Source of the DNA: JAJPKK01 sp963747835
GTDB taxonomy: Bacteria; Pseudomonadota; Alphaproteobacteria; Rhizobiales; Xanthobacteraceae
DNA: 64,000 nucleotides
NCBI GenBank assembly: GCA_963747835.1
Contig: CAVVGO010000006.1
Coordinates: 62,001 to 126,000, forward strand
Direction of reading: 5' to 3'
Shown in pieces: positions 45,715 to 54,975 of this stretch. The position numbers and the translations under genes were made by a program. Positions within the stretch are counted from its first letter, which is position 1. Each line of letters opens with the position of its first letter. A model generated the notes under the pieces. The model was not told the DNA's origin, searched no databases, and was given only the letters and a program-made list of their open reading frames with translations.

Positions 45715-46692
45715 TTAGAATTTCAGACCCGCGCCGACGCGCGCGCTCGCCGTGTTCATTGTGACGGTACTTGGGGTACCGAGCTGGAGATACTCGACTT
45801 CACCGCGCACGAAGATGTGGCGCGTCAGGGCATACTCGAGGCCGATAGCGGCCGAGAAACCAAAATTATATTTTCCGTTGGCTCTCTCAGTAAACCAATA
45901 GGCCAAATTGACCGGGGCGGGGCCGCCGTTGGCGACCGTAATGGTAGGGGGGGTGGGGGTTGTTGTTTGTGGGTTGGGCACAGTGCTGGTAGTGGTGGTG
46001 GTGGTACCGGTTCCGACGTAATGCACATAAGCGGTTTGATTATAATCGATCCGCGAGACACTCACGCCCACAGCGACGTAGGGAAGGAAATCTCCGAGCG
46101 CCCAACCGCCGCGGAGCCGAACGGTGCCGTAATCCAAGAGATTTGCGTTCGCGGTGTTGGACTCGTACATCGAGGTCGGAATGTAAAGCGTGGAAGAAGT
46201 GATGGTTGAAGACGTAGTTAAGGTGGATGAAGTTCTGGTAGGGCCGGCCAACGTGATGACACCATTGTTCAGTGCGCTTGGACTCGCAAATTGGCTTTGA
46301 ACCGCACTCGCCGATGACGCCGTCTGATTAAAGTTGAGCTCGAACCCGAGCACGACATCGTCAATCTGATAGTTGTACCCGATAAAGCCTCCGTAGCTGG
46401 GCCCCCTCGTCGTCAAACTCCCGAGACCGAGCAGGCTCGGCATCGATACCGCATTCAATATCGGATCCGCGCTTGTGATGGTTGAGAGCGTCGAGTTTCC
46501 ATCATTGGAGAAACTCACGCCGCGAAAATCGGCGCCGACCTGGCCGCCGCCGTATAGACCGGACCAGCGCGCATAATTGGGCGGATCGGCAATGGGCGTC
46601 GAGGAACCGCGCAGCCATGAATTGTCGAAGTCGCCCGCCAGCGCCGGCGACGCCACGGCCGCGAGAATCAAGCCACAAACCAGAACACGCAT
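45715..46692 (-). CDS. outer-membrane beta-barrel protein, Omp31-like
   Basis: 325 aa from the ATG at 46692; signal peptide VLVCGLILAAVASPALA cuts before GDFDN. The barrel has WSGLYGGGQVGADF, YGGFIGYNYQIDDVVLGFEL, LRGGWALGDFLPYVAVGVS, FGFSAAIGLEYALTRHIFVRGE and the terminal ASARVGAGLKF, ending in Phe as barrels do. An extracellular loop is Thr/Pro-rich (TTTTTTSTVPNP region). Eight-stranded Omp25/31 group proteins bind membrane stress or phages. Related in type to the next barrel gene. Confidence 0.85.
   Translation of the reverse strand: MRVLVCGLILAAVASPALAGDFDNSWLRGSSTPIADPPNYARWSGLYGGGQVGADFRGVSFSNDGNSTLSTITSADPILNAVSMPSLLGLGSLTTRGPSYGGFIGYNYQIDDVVLGFELNFNQTASSASAVQSQFASPSALNNGVITLAGPTRTSSTLTTSSTITSSTLYIPTSMYESNTANANLLDYGTVRLRGGWALGDFLPYVAVGVSVSRIDYNQTAYVHYVGTGTTTTTTSTVPNPQTTTPTPPTITVANGGPAPVNLAYWFTERANGKYNFGFSAAIGLEYALTRHIFVRGEVEYLQLGTPSTVTMNTASARVGAGLKF
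45941..46010. repeat. low-complexity G-rich/ACC-rich stretch in the barrel gene
   Basis: On the plus strand a G7, G5, G3 and G3 series lies between 45947 and 45978, followed by a GGT-repeat region to about 46010. It codes the Thr/Pro-rich external loop on the minus strand. Triplet repeats of this kind can change loop length by slippage; the G tracts could also form a quadruplex. Confidence 0.55.
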
Positions 46693-46797
46693 GTCTGTCT
46701 CCACGGCGAACCCACTGCCACGAACCGTGGAAAAGATTTTCATCTATTAACCTTAATGGAGCGTTAGCCCGGCGATGCGGTGTGGCCGCGAACGCGC

Positions 46798-46828
46798 AAA
46801 AAAAGCGGCGCGGGATCGCTCCCGCGCC
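46798..46828 (-). terminator. factor-independent terminator of the second barrel gene
   Basis: Minus strand: 9-bp stem GGCGCGGGA/TCCCGCGCC with a four-base loop (46807-46828), then GCTTTTTTT. It lies 30 bases after the stop of the outer-membrane gene at 46859. Confidence 0.88.
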
Positions 46829-46858
46829 GTCGTCAACTGAGAGAAGAGCGGCGCTCGA

Positions 46859-47683
46859 TCAGCCTTTACGCACCAACACGGGCGCTGGTGCCAGTGGCTC
46901 GTCCAGCTTCCAGCGGAAGCCCAGCATGAAATCGTTCGAAGTAATGCCCTTGAAGACGAACGGATTGGTCGGAGTCGGCGGTCCCGCATAGGGGAATGCG
47001 GATCCGGTCTGGGCATCGCCCAGGTTCACGTACCTGTACATGAGGTCGATGTTGAACGCGGACGTTACCGAATATGACAATCCGGCGTACAACGCCCACG
47101 CAAATTGCCATTGCGAGTGATTGTTGGCGTATTCGGTGGCCGAAATGCCATCGCCGATGGCTACCCCGATATCTGTGAAGTTCGAGATGGTGTTGCGCGA
47201 CACGCCGGCGCCGGCGCCGACGAACGGTGTCGTCCTCCACCATGTACCGAGATCGATATAGCCATTCGCGAGGAACAGCATTTCCGACTTGCTCGCATTA
47301 TAATCGTCGGCAAGCGGCACAAACACGGAGCGATCAACCTGCTGGCCGTGGAAATGAGCGGCACCGCGATACTCACCGGTCGCATCAAACCGCAGCCAAT
47401 TATTTAACTGATAGCCAACGCCGCCTCCCCACAGCGGGGAACTGTCGAAGCCCATGAATTGGGTGGTAATGATATCGTTCGGGAAGGGATTCGGCGTGTA
47501 TGCGGCGGACTTGACCGATTGGTTGGTCATCCCGATATTGCCGCGCAAGTACCAGCCGGAAAATTCCTGCACGACCGGAATCGGCGGCGGTGGGGGCGGA
47601 TAAGCAAGATCCGCGGCGTTTGCCGCGACGGCCGAGAGGCTGACCGCCGCGGTCGCGGCTGCGAGCGTTCTGAAGCTACTCAT
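46859..47683 (-). CDS. outer-membrane beta-barrel protein, Omp25/31-like
   Basis: 274 aa, ATG at 47683. Signal peptide AAATAAVSLSAVAANA is followed by ADLAYPPPPPPIP, a Pro-rich start seen in Rhizobiales surface proteins. Barrel strands: GWYLRGNIGMTNQS, LWGGGVGYQLNNWLRFDATGEY, TPFVGAGAGVSRNTI, WALYAGLSYSVTSAFNIDLMYRY and NDFMLGFRWKLD. The chain ends with LAPAPVLVRKG instead of a terminal aromatic. Structural envelope role presumed. Confidence 0.87.
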   Translation of the reverse strand: MSSFRTLAAATAAVSLSAVAANAADLAYPPPPPPIPVVQEFSGWYLRGNIGMTNQSVKSAAYTPNPFPNDIITTQFMGFDSSPLWGGGVGYQLNNWLRFDATGEYRGAAHFHGQQVDRSVFVPLADDYNASKSEMLFLANGYIDLGTWWRTTPFVGAGAGVSRNTISNFTDIGVAIGDGISATEYANNHSQWQFAWALYAGLSYSVTSAFNIDLMYRYVNLGDAQTGSAFPYAGPPTPTNPFVFKGITSNDFMLGFRWKLDEPLAPAPVLVRKG

Positions 47684-47905
47684 GACATCGTCCTTCCGAT
47701 CTTTCCGGAGCACGCCTTCACGGCGCCGGTTCATTCGACCGGGGAACGATGCCACTTAAAACTTAAGCACGACTTAACCTTACTTTTTCACCACAAATAT
47801 TATTGTTTGCTGCAAAGTATTAATCTTCGTAAATGAATTATTGTCGCCGTAGCGACGCGTTTGCCGAAACAAACAATTTGTCTGCAAAGTTCGGGACGCC
47901 GCCAC

Positions 47906-49252
47906 TCAGGCGGCCGCGACCTCGGTGAGAGCGTCGACGATGCCGTCCACCACTTCCTCGACCAGCGAGGGATCGTCGCCTTCGCCGGTGACGCGGATCA
48001 CCGGCTCGGTGCCGGAGGCCCGCACGATGAGGCGGCCCTGGCCGTTGAGGCGCTCGGCGCCGCTCGCGATCGCGGACCGCACCTTGGCATCTTCGTGGGG
48101 CTTGCCGTTGCGATAGCGCACGTTCTTGGTCACCTGCGGCAACGGATCGAAGCGGTGGCATACCGCCGACACCGGCTGATCGAGCTTTTTCACCACGGCC
48201 AGAACCTGCAGGGCGGCGACGAAGCCGTCGCCCGTCGTGGCGTAGTCGGACAGGATGATGTGGCCGGACGGCTCGCCGCCCACGTTGTAGCCCTGCTCCC
48301 GCATCTGCTCGAGCACATAGCGGTCGCCGACCTGAGCGCGCAGCAGCTTGATCCCGAGCGCGTCGAGATGACGCTCCAGGCCGAAATTCGACATGATGGT
48401 GGTGACGACGCCGGGCTTCGCGAGGCGGCCGTCCTTGTGCCAACTCTCGGCGATGACCGCGAGCAGTTGATCGCCGTCGACCAGGTGGCCGCGTTCGTCG
48501 ACGATCACGACGCGGTCGGCGTCTCCGTCGAGCGCGATGCCGATGTCGGCCCGCATCTCCAGCACCTTGCGGCGCAACGCGTCCGGCTCGGTCGAGCCGC
48601 AATCCTTGTTGATGTTGAAGCCATCCGGATCGACGCCGATCGAGATCACTTCGGCGCCGAGTTCCCACAACGCTTCCGGAACCACGCGATACGCCGCCCC
48701 ATTGGCGCAATCGACCACGACACGCAGGCCTTCGAGCGAAAGGTTGCGCGGCAGGGTGCGCTTGGCGAATTCGATATAGCGGTCGTTCACGCCGTCGATG
48801 CGCTTGGCGCGGCCGAGCGCATGGGACTTGGCAAGTTTCTTGGCGAGATCGCCGTCGATCAACCTCTCGATTTCCGATTCGACGTCATCCGACAGCTTGT
48901 AGCCGTCCGGGCCGAACAGTTTGATGCCGTTGTCATCGTAAAGATTGTGGGACGCCGAGATCATGACCCCGAGATCTGCGCGCATCGAACGGGTCAGCAT
49001 GGCGACCGCCGGCGTCGGCATCGGGCCGAGCAGCAGCACATCCATGCCGACCGAAGTGAAGCCAGCCACCAACGCGGTCTCGATCATGTAGCCGGACAGC
49101 CGGGTGTCCTTCCCGATAACGACCCGGTGGCGATGATCGCCGCGCCGAAACACCACTCCGGCGGACTGGCCGACCCGCAACGCCAAATCCGCCGTGATCA
49201 CGCCATTGGCACGGCCACGAATGCCGTCGGTACCGAAATACTTGCGCGCCAT
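47906..49252 (-). CDS. glmM: phosphoglucosamine mutase
   Basis: 448 aa from the second of two tandem ATGs, as spacing from GGGGA is better. KYFGTDGIRGRANG at the start, MISASHNLYDDNGIKLFG with the phospho-serine (about residue 101), ALDGDADRVVIVDE with metal Asp residues, GEPSGHIIL for the sugar and RASGTEPVIRV for the phosphate. It converts GlcN-6-P to GlcN-1-P for peptidoglycan and LPS precursors. Cytoplasmic. Confidence 0.97.
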   Translation of the reverse strand: MARKYFGTDGIRGRANGVITADLALRVGQSAGVVFRRGDHRHRVVIGKDTRLSGYMIETALVAGFTSVGMDVLLLGPMPTPAVAMLTRSMRADLGVMISASHNLYDDNGIKLFGPDGYKLSDDVESEIERLIDGDLAKKLAKSHALGRAKRIDGVNDRYIEFAKRTLPRNLSLEGLRVVVDCANGAAYRVVPEALWELGAEVISIGVDPDGFNINKDCGSTEPDALRRKVLEMRADIGIALDGDADRVVIVDERGHLVDGDQLLAVIAESWHKDGRLAKPGVVTTIMSNFGLERHLDALGIKLLRAQVGDRYVLEQMREQGYNVGGEPSGHIILSDYATTGDGFVAALQVLAVVKKLDQPVSAVCHRFDPLPQVTKNVRYRNGKPHEDAKVRSAIASGAERLNGQGRLIVRASGTEPVIRVTGEGDDPSLVEEVVDGIVDALTEVAAA

Positions 49253-49448
49253 CATTCCCCTGCCCGGCTCCCCGGCGACAACCGTTCCGATTGCTCCGCC
49301 GCGGTCGTAAAAGCGTCTTGGGAGGGGATATCCTAGGACTTTCCGATGGCGGAAGCGTCAAAAAATTTGGTTTACGAATAACAGACGCCGCAGGATTCCC
49401 GGACCGGGTCGCCGCAAGCAATTGGCAAAGCTAATTAATCCGCGACAC

Positions 49449-49646
49449 TCAACCCTTACGCGCGGCGCCCCGGAACTTCGAAGGCTGGGTGATCGACACC
49501 GGGTCGGAGGCCGGAAACGTGTCCTCCAGGGCTTCGTCCAGCAATTCGTCGAGACGGGGCTGGGTCTTCGGGGCTGGTGGATGGAGGCGCTTCTCAGTGG
49601 AGTTCAAATCGGATGGCAGGCCGGACGGCTTCAGATCGGATTGCAT
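49449..49646 (-). CDS. conserved small protein, DEALEDTFPASDPVSI type
   Basis: 65 aa. The C-terminal half has LDEALEDTFPASDPVSITQP, a pattern found in many short alphaproteobacterial proteins of unknown function. The N-terminal part is Pro/Lys-rich. No membrane segment or metal motif. GGAGA upstream of the ATG supports it as real. Confidence 0.7.
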   Translation of the reverse strand: MQSDLKPSGLPSDLNSTEKRLHPPAPKTQPRLDELLDEALEDTFPASDPVSITQPSKFRGAARKG

Positions 49647-49704
49647 GGCGATCTCCTTGGAATACTAGGCAACGCTCACCGGACCGGTTGGTTGCATTTG
49701 CCGG

Positions 49705-50382
49705 CTACGGCTTGCCGACCACGATCACATGCAGCTTGCGGGGCCCGTGGGCACCGAGAATGAGTGTCTGCTCGATGTCAGCCGAGCGCGACGGGCCGGT
49801 GATCAGGTTGACGGTGCGCGGCATCAGGCCAACGCCGAACCGTTCCCGCAGGCGCGCCATCGCGGCCTCGAAATCCGACGCGATCTCGGCGGCGCTCACC
49901 ACGACAATATGAACGTCGGGCAGGAAATTGAGCGTGGTCGGATTGTCGGCGCCCGACACCATCACCACCGTCCCGGTCTCGGCCACCGCCGCGAACGCAT
50001 GGGAGACGGCGGCGAGATCGCTGCCGTCGGACGCGCCGTGGCGGATTTCGAGAGCGGGTTCGGAACTCCACGGCAGCGCCACCAGCCGCGGGTCGCCGCC
50101 ATGGCGCACGCGCAGCGGAAGGTTGAGGCCGCGCAGGAACGCCGCGACGGCCGCCGGAACCGCGGCCCCGTCCGCCGCGTGCTCTGCCGTACCGGCAGCG
50201 GCCTCGACCATGCGGATGAACAGCGCGAGCCGTTCGGCCGGCGGCAGTTGACCCCGTGCCGGCACCACGCCCGCCGGATGACCGCCAAGGCGCGCCGCCA
50301 CATCGAGCCGGCGCGGCGCCTCGATGCCGGTGACGCCCAGTGAACGGCGGATGGTGGCGAGGACGATATCGCGCGCCGTCAT
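49705..50382 (-). CDS. lutC: lactate utilisation protein C (LUD domain)
   Basis: 225 aa from the ATG at 50382, which overlaps the lutB stop (ATGA). The LUD fold includes VSHAFAAVAETGTVVMVSG, NPTTLNFLPDVHIVVV and NLITGPSRSADIEQTLILGAHGP, the usual end of LutC. Part of the LutABC complex that oxidises L-lactate to pyruvate. The reading frame is intact, unlike lutA and lutB. Confidence 0.92.
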   Translation of the reverse strand: MTARDIVLATIRRSLGVTGIEAPRRLDVAARLGGHPAGVVPARGQLPPAERLALFIRMVEAAAGTAEHAADGAAVPAAVAAFLRGLNLPLRVRHGGDPRLVALPWSSEPALEIRHGASDGSDLAAVSHAFAAVAETGTVVMVSGADNPTTLNFLPDVHIVVVSAAEIASDFEAAMARLRERFGVGLMPRTVNLITGPSRSADIEQTLILGAHGPRKLHVIVVGKP

Positions 50383-51863
50383 GGCGGCTGACCGGGTTGG
50401 GCTGGCACGTCGGCGCGCGCGGCGGTGTGCCGCCTCCATTGCGCCTGGAAAGTCGCGCCTTGCGGCGCCGGAAAATCGCGATAGCGTGTCCAGCCGGAGG
50501 CGAGCGGCAGCCAGCCGAAACGGCCGCGGCCGCCGCCGGCGAATGCAAGCAGGCGCGCCGTCACGGCGGTGGCAAAGCCATAGAGCCGCGGCCGCTTGGC
50601 AAAGAACGCCCACACAGCCAATCCGCAGCGCACCGTCGCGGGCGACAAATGCTGCTCGAATTCGCGCTCGCGCCACGACCGCATCATCCGCGGCAGCGGA
50701 ATCCGCACCGGGCATACCTCCTCGCAGCGCCCGCAGAAGGTCGAGGCGTTGGGCAGGTGACCGGCCTTGTCGATGCCGATCAGGCTCGGCGTCAGCACGG
50801 CGCCCATGGGGCCCGGATAGACCCAGCCATAAGCGTGGCCGCCGACCGCGTGATAGACCGGACAATGGTTCATGCAGGCGCCGCAGCGGATGCAGCGCAG
50901 CATGTCGCGGAATTCGCCGGCCAGCATTGCCGAGCGCCCGTTGTCGAGCAGCACCACGTGATATTCGCCCGGCCCGTCGGGGTCGCCCGGCCGGCGCGGG
51001 CCGGTCGAGAGCGTGGTGTAGACCGACATCTCCTGCCCGGTCGCCGAACGCGCCAGCACGCGCATGAGCTGGGCAAGGTCTTCAAGCGTCGGCACCAGCT
51101 TCTCGATCGAGGCGAGCACGATGTGGGCGCGCGGCAGCGTCTGGGTGAGATCGCCATTGCCCTCGTTGGTGACGATCACCGACGTGCCGGTCTCGGCGAT
51201 GAGGAAATTCGCGCCCGTGATGCCTACATCAGCCGCAAGAAATTTCTCGCCGCAGCACCCCGCGCGCTTCGGCGAGCAGGCTCGTCGGGTTCGACCAGGT
51301 TGCGATCGTGCGGCAGGTGGGTGTGGACGCGACGGAAGTCCTGTTCGATCTGCGCCTTGGTGAGATGTACGGCGGGCGCGATGATGTGCGACGGGATCTC
51401 ATGGCGAAGCTGGATGATGTATTCGCCGAGATCGGTCTCGACCGGCGTGATGCCGTTTGCGTTCGAGATGATCGTTGAGGCCGATCTCCTCGGCCACCAT
51501 GGATTTGCCCTTGGTCACCGTGCGGGCGCCGAGCGCGCGGCAGATGTCGAGAATGATGCGCAGCGCATCCTCGGCCGGTGACGGCGTAATGCACATGGCC
51601 GCCCTGCTCGGTCACGCGCTGCTCGTAGGCTTCGAGATAGAGATCGAGATGGGCGAGCGTGTGGTTCTTGATGTCGCGGGCGCGATCGCGCAGCGCATCG
51701 AACTCGGGCAGCCGGGCGGCGGCCTCCTGCCGCCGCGCGATGAAATTCGCCTCGACGAATTTCAGCGCATTCTGCAAGTCCGCATCGGCGAGTGCAGCGG
51801 TGGCGTTGGCCTTGAACGAGGCGAGGTCGCCGCGTGGGCGCTGGGCTGTGCGGTTTCCGTCAC
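50379..51863 (-). pseudogene. lutB: lactate utilisation iron-sulphur protein B, four frameshifts
   Basis: From the GTG at 51863, LutB homology continues through several frames: breaks near 51835, 51590, 51455 (AAA for AA) and 51250 (extra G). Between breaks the sequence is well conserved: DLQNALKFVEANFIARRQEA, ALRIILDICRALGARTVTKG, SVIVTNEGNGDLTQT. The C-terminal ferredoxin part is intact: CIRCGACMNHCPVY and TFCGRCEEVCPVRIP bind two 4Fe-4S clusters. Several breaks are one-base insertions, typical of long-read consensus errors, but true decay cannot be excluded. It should pass electrons from lactate to the chain. Confidence 0.8.
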
Positions 51864-51882
51864 GGCTGAATCACGGGCTTCG

Positions 51883-52750
51883 TCACGACTTGGCCTGCGC
51901 CGGCGCCCGCGCCGGCAATCCGATCGCCGGCTCGTCGGTCATGCCGGCCAGCACCTCGGCGACGTGGCGCACCTCGATCGCGGCGCCGTCGCGCTGCAGC
52001 TTGCCGGCCATGTTCATCAGGCAGCCGAGATCGCCCGCAAGGAGCAGGCCGGCGCCGGTCGCCACGATGTTGGCGGCCTTCTTGGCGACGATCACATTGG
52101 AGATGTCCGGATATTTGACGCAGAAGGTGCCGCCAAAACCGCAGCAAACATCGGGGTCCCGCATCTCGGTGAGCTTCAAGCCATCGACGGTCGCGAGCAG
52201 GCGGCGCGGCTGATCGCGTATGCCAAGCTCGCGCAGGCCAGAGCAGGCGTCGTGATAGGTCGCGGTCGCGGGGTAGTCGCGCCGCGACCTTTGTGATGCC
52301 GCAGCACATCGGCCAGGAACGACACCAGCTCGTAGGTCTTGTCCGCGAACATTTCGGCGCGCGGCTGCCAGTTGGGGTCGCCGCGAAACAGTTCCGGGAT
52401 AATGCACCTTGAGCATGCCGGCGCAGGAGCCGCGACGGCGCGACCACGTAATCGCAAGCCGCGAACGCCTCGATCACCTGCTCCGCAATATCGCGGGACG
52501 TGGCGCGGTCGCCGGAATTGAACGCCGGCTGGCCGCAGCAGCTTTGTGATGGCACCGTGACGGCGCAACCGGCATCCTCGAGGAGCTTGACGGCCGCGAA
52601 TGCCACCGACGGGCGGATCAGGTCGACGAGGCAGGTGGCGAACAGCCCGACACGTTTGGTCGCGCCTTTGGGCGTGTCCTCGGCCGTCTCCTCGGCCGTC
52701 TCCTCGGCCGTCTCCTCGGCCGTCTCTTGCGCCATCAAGTCTTGCGCCAT
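51883..52750 (-). pseudogene. lutA: lactate utilisation protein A, three frameshifts
   Basis: Starts at the ATG at 52750 with MAQDLMAQE and an unusual AEET repeat. CCG-domain protein: KRVGLFATCLVDLIRP, VPSQSCCGQPAFNSGD, then breaks near 52435 (extra C), 52402 (extra G) and 52290. Later parts are ATYHDACSGLRELGI and DPDVCCGFGGTFCVKYPDIS with the second CCG motif. LutA carries the cysteine-rich cluster site of the lactate oxidase complex. All breaks are simple indels in an otherwise sound gene. Confidence 0.8.
52677..52724 (-). repeat. four perfect 12-bp tandem repeats in lutA
   Basis: Unit TCCTCGGCCGTC (plus strand) is repeated four times without a change, coding (E-E-T-A)n near the LutA N-terminus. 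Being a multiple of three, copy number can change without a frameshift. Confidence 0.92.
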
Positions 52751-52932
52751 CCATGAGCTCCTTCGCCCGGCGCGGGCGCGGAGCGGACATTGAAGCAAAC
52801 GGAAATATCCCGCAAGCCGAACCCAAGCCGAGCCCGAGCCGAGCCACCGCGGCGCGGCTGAGCCCATAAACGAACTCGCCCGGCCGAGGCCGGGCGAGCG
52901 CGCGAACGCATCTCAACGGTCTTTCGTCGGTC

Positions 52933-53013
52933 GTCGCCGGGCTTGTGCCGGCGACCTCAATCAGGAGAGTACTGCACCCTCCTGGTCGAGATGGCCGGGA
53001 CAAGCCCGGCCAT
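52933..53013. repeat. two palindromic intergenic elements
   Basis: Hairpin 52933-52955: stem GTCGCCGG/CCGGCGAC with a 7-base loop. Hairpin 52991-53013: stem ATGGCCGGG/CCCGGCCAT with a 5-base loop. The intervening text and the GCCGGGACAAGCCCGGC core resemble interspersed palindromes seen many times in Bradyrhizobium-like genomes. They lie between lutA and the next leftward gene. Confidence 0.6.
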
Positions 53014-53061
53014 GACCAATCATTGGTGTGAAGCGAGCGAAATCCGCTCTAACAAACGAGC

Positions 53062-53676
53062 TCACATCGGCGGGGTGAGGCCATCCTTGCCGACGTTGAT
53101 GCCGTTGGTCTCGATGCTGCCGTCCGGAAGCTTGGTGCCGGCGGCGACGAAGATCTTCGCGCCCGGCTTGAGGTCGTCCTTGCTGCCGTTGACGAACAGC
53201 ACGATCGGCACGCTGCTCGGCACCATGATCTTCTTCTCGCCGTCCTTGTATTTCATGGTGAGCATCGGGCCTTCGACGCCGGTCACCAGCACTTCGACGT
53301 TGGCGTTGGTCATGGTGCTTTGCGGCACCAGGTCCCACGGCCGGTGGCCTTCGCCGGCGCCGCGGCGCGCCTCGGGGAAGATATGGACTTCGAGCGCCTT
53401 CTGGGTGCCGTCCGGCTGCGGCATCGCGGTGATGCCGATGAAGGAGTTCTGATGGATGTCGGCGAGCGCTGCCTTGGCGACGCCGTTGACTTGGCCATTG
53501 TCGGTGAGCTTGACGGTAACGGTCTGGCCCTCGCGGGTCTTGACCTGCAGCGTGTTGCCGTCGACCTTTTCGATGGTGCCGCGCACCCGAGCGGGTGCCT
53601 GGGCCGAAGCGCTGCCGACGGCGGCCAGCAGGGCCAATCCGGCGGCGCCGATCGCGGCGCGTCTAAATGTGTTCAT
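53062..53676 (-). CDS. exported protein of unknown function
   Basis: 204 aa from the ATG at 53676; signal peptide RAAIGAAGLALLAAVGSASAQ. The mature chain begins RVRGTIEKVDGNTLQVKTREG, an OB-like/DUF5666-like beta strand pattern, with TVTVKLTDNG, HIFPEARRGAGEG and KIFVAAGTKLPDGS. Likely a small periplasmic beta domain. Homologues are common in Rhizobiales without an assigned role. Confidence 0.7.
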   Translation of the reverse strand: MNTFRRAAIGAAGLALLAAVGSASAQAPARVRGTIEKVDGNTLQVKTREGQTVTVKLTDNGQVNGVAKAALADIHQNSFIGITAMPQPDGTQKALEVHIFPEARRGAGEGHRPWDLVPQSTMTNANVEVLVTGVEGPMLTMKYKDGEKKIMVPSSVPIVLFVNGSKDDLKPGAKIFVAAGTKLPDGSIETNGINVGKDGLTPPM

Positions 53677-53851
53677 GACTTCCTCCAAATGCCGCCCCGG
53701 GGTGTGTTGCACGCCCTGGTGTTGAAACGGGTCCCCGAAAGCGGGTTCGTTCTGGGCGTGTTCTGTGACGGACAAACGACAGGATAAAGCATTTTTCGCA
53801 GCGATAGTAGGCCAAAACCGCGCGACCGGTTTCGTCGCGGCCGCACCCCGC

Positions 53852-54709
53852 TCACGTCTCCATGGCGACCGGGTTGACGAGGGTTCCGATCTCGGGCGAG
53901 GAAATCTCGAGCATGTCGCCGGGCCTGAGCCAGCGCGGCGGCTCGACCTTGGGGCCCTTTTTGACCGGCGTGCCGGCCACGATGACGTCCGCGGGCTTGA
54001 GGGTCATGAAGGTCGACACATAGGCGATGAGGTCGGCGAACGAGAAGATCATGCTCGCCGTGTTGTCGTCCTGGATGACGTCGCCGTTGAGCTTGACGGT
54101 GAGGTGCATCGGTTTGTCCGGATCGATCTCGTCGGCCGTTTTGATCCACGGGCCGAGGCTGCCGGACTTGTCGAAGTTCTTGCCCTGGGTGACGTTGAAC
54201 TTGCCGTGGCGCATCCAGTCGCGCACCGTGCCTTCGTTGCACAGCGTGTAGCCGAGAATGTGGTCGCGGGCGCGCTCCTTTGGGATGTGGCGGCCTTCGC
54301 GGCCGATCACCATGGCGATCTCGCCCTCGAAGTCGAGTTGCTCGGACACCTTGGGCCGCACCAGCGCCTGGCCGGAGCCCACGAACGAACCCGGATGGCG
54401 ATAGAACATGCTCGGATATTTGGGCGCGTCCGGATCGTTGAAGTCGGCATTGCGGTTGGCATAGTTGATGCCGATGCAGAGGATCTTCTCCGGCGACAGG
54501 AGCGGCGGCAACAACTCGATCGCGGAGAGCGGAAAGTCGGGCCGCACGCCGACGAGCGCGGCACGCGCCTCCGCAAGGGCATCAGCCCGGATGAGATCGA
54601 CCAGTGTCGCGAACCGCGAGCCCAGCCGGACCCGGAAATCCACCACGCCGTCGCCCACCACGGCGCCGAAGCTCGTGCGTCCGTGGGTGATGTAGCTTGC
54701 AAGACGCAT
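53852..54709 (-). CDS. fumarylacetoacetate hydrolase family protein
   Basis: 285 aa from the ATG at 54709. ILCIGINYANRNADFN at the start of the FAH fold, QLDFEGEIAMVIGREGRH with metal-binding Glu residues, YTLCNEGTVRDWMRHG, and NGDVIQDDNTASMIFSFADLI near the active site; the end is DMLEISSPEIGTLVNPV. Members cleave or hydrate beta-keto acids in aromatic or sugar-acid catabolism. The substrate is not clear; the surrounding dehydrogenases and cupins suggest a catabolic set. Confidence 0.9.
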   Translation of the reverse strand: MRLASYITHGRTSFGAVVGDGVVDFRVRLGSRFATLVDLIRADALAEARAALVGVRPDFPLSAIELLPPLLSPEKILCIGINYANRNADFNDPDAPKYPSMFYRHPGSFVGSGQALVRPKVSEQLDFEGEIAMVIGREGRHIPKERARDHILGYTLCNEGTVRDWMRHGKFNVTQGKNFDKSGSLGPWIKTADEIDPDKPMHLTVKLNGDVIQDDNTASMIFSFADLIAYVSTFMTLKPADVIVAGTPVKKGPKVEPPRWLRPGDMLEISSPEIGTLVNPVAMET

Positions 54710-54975
54710 ACCGGCACTCCACAATCGCGGGCGTCGCGCCCGCTCGAATCGGGCCGGCAATATGCCCCACCTCGCGGCCTTTTTCAGAAAAATTCTGCGG
54801 TGCTATGGATTGCGGGCCCGCCCAAAGCTGCACGTCCCGGAATGACCATGCCGGGTTGAACGACCGTCGCTAAAGTGCAACCAGACCCTCCGAACCTAAC
54901 GCTCGTGCGCGACAAGCGCCGGCATGACGATTTCAATGTTATTGAAGGGCGTTTAGACCAGGACCCGATCGCACC

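Noticed and set aside
47861..49336. 491-codon plus-strand frame
   Set aside because: Antisense shadow of glmM, which has all catalytic motifs.
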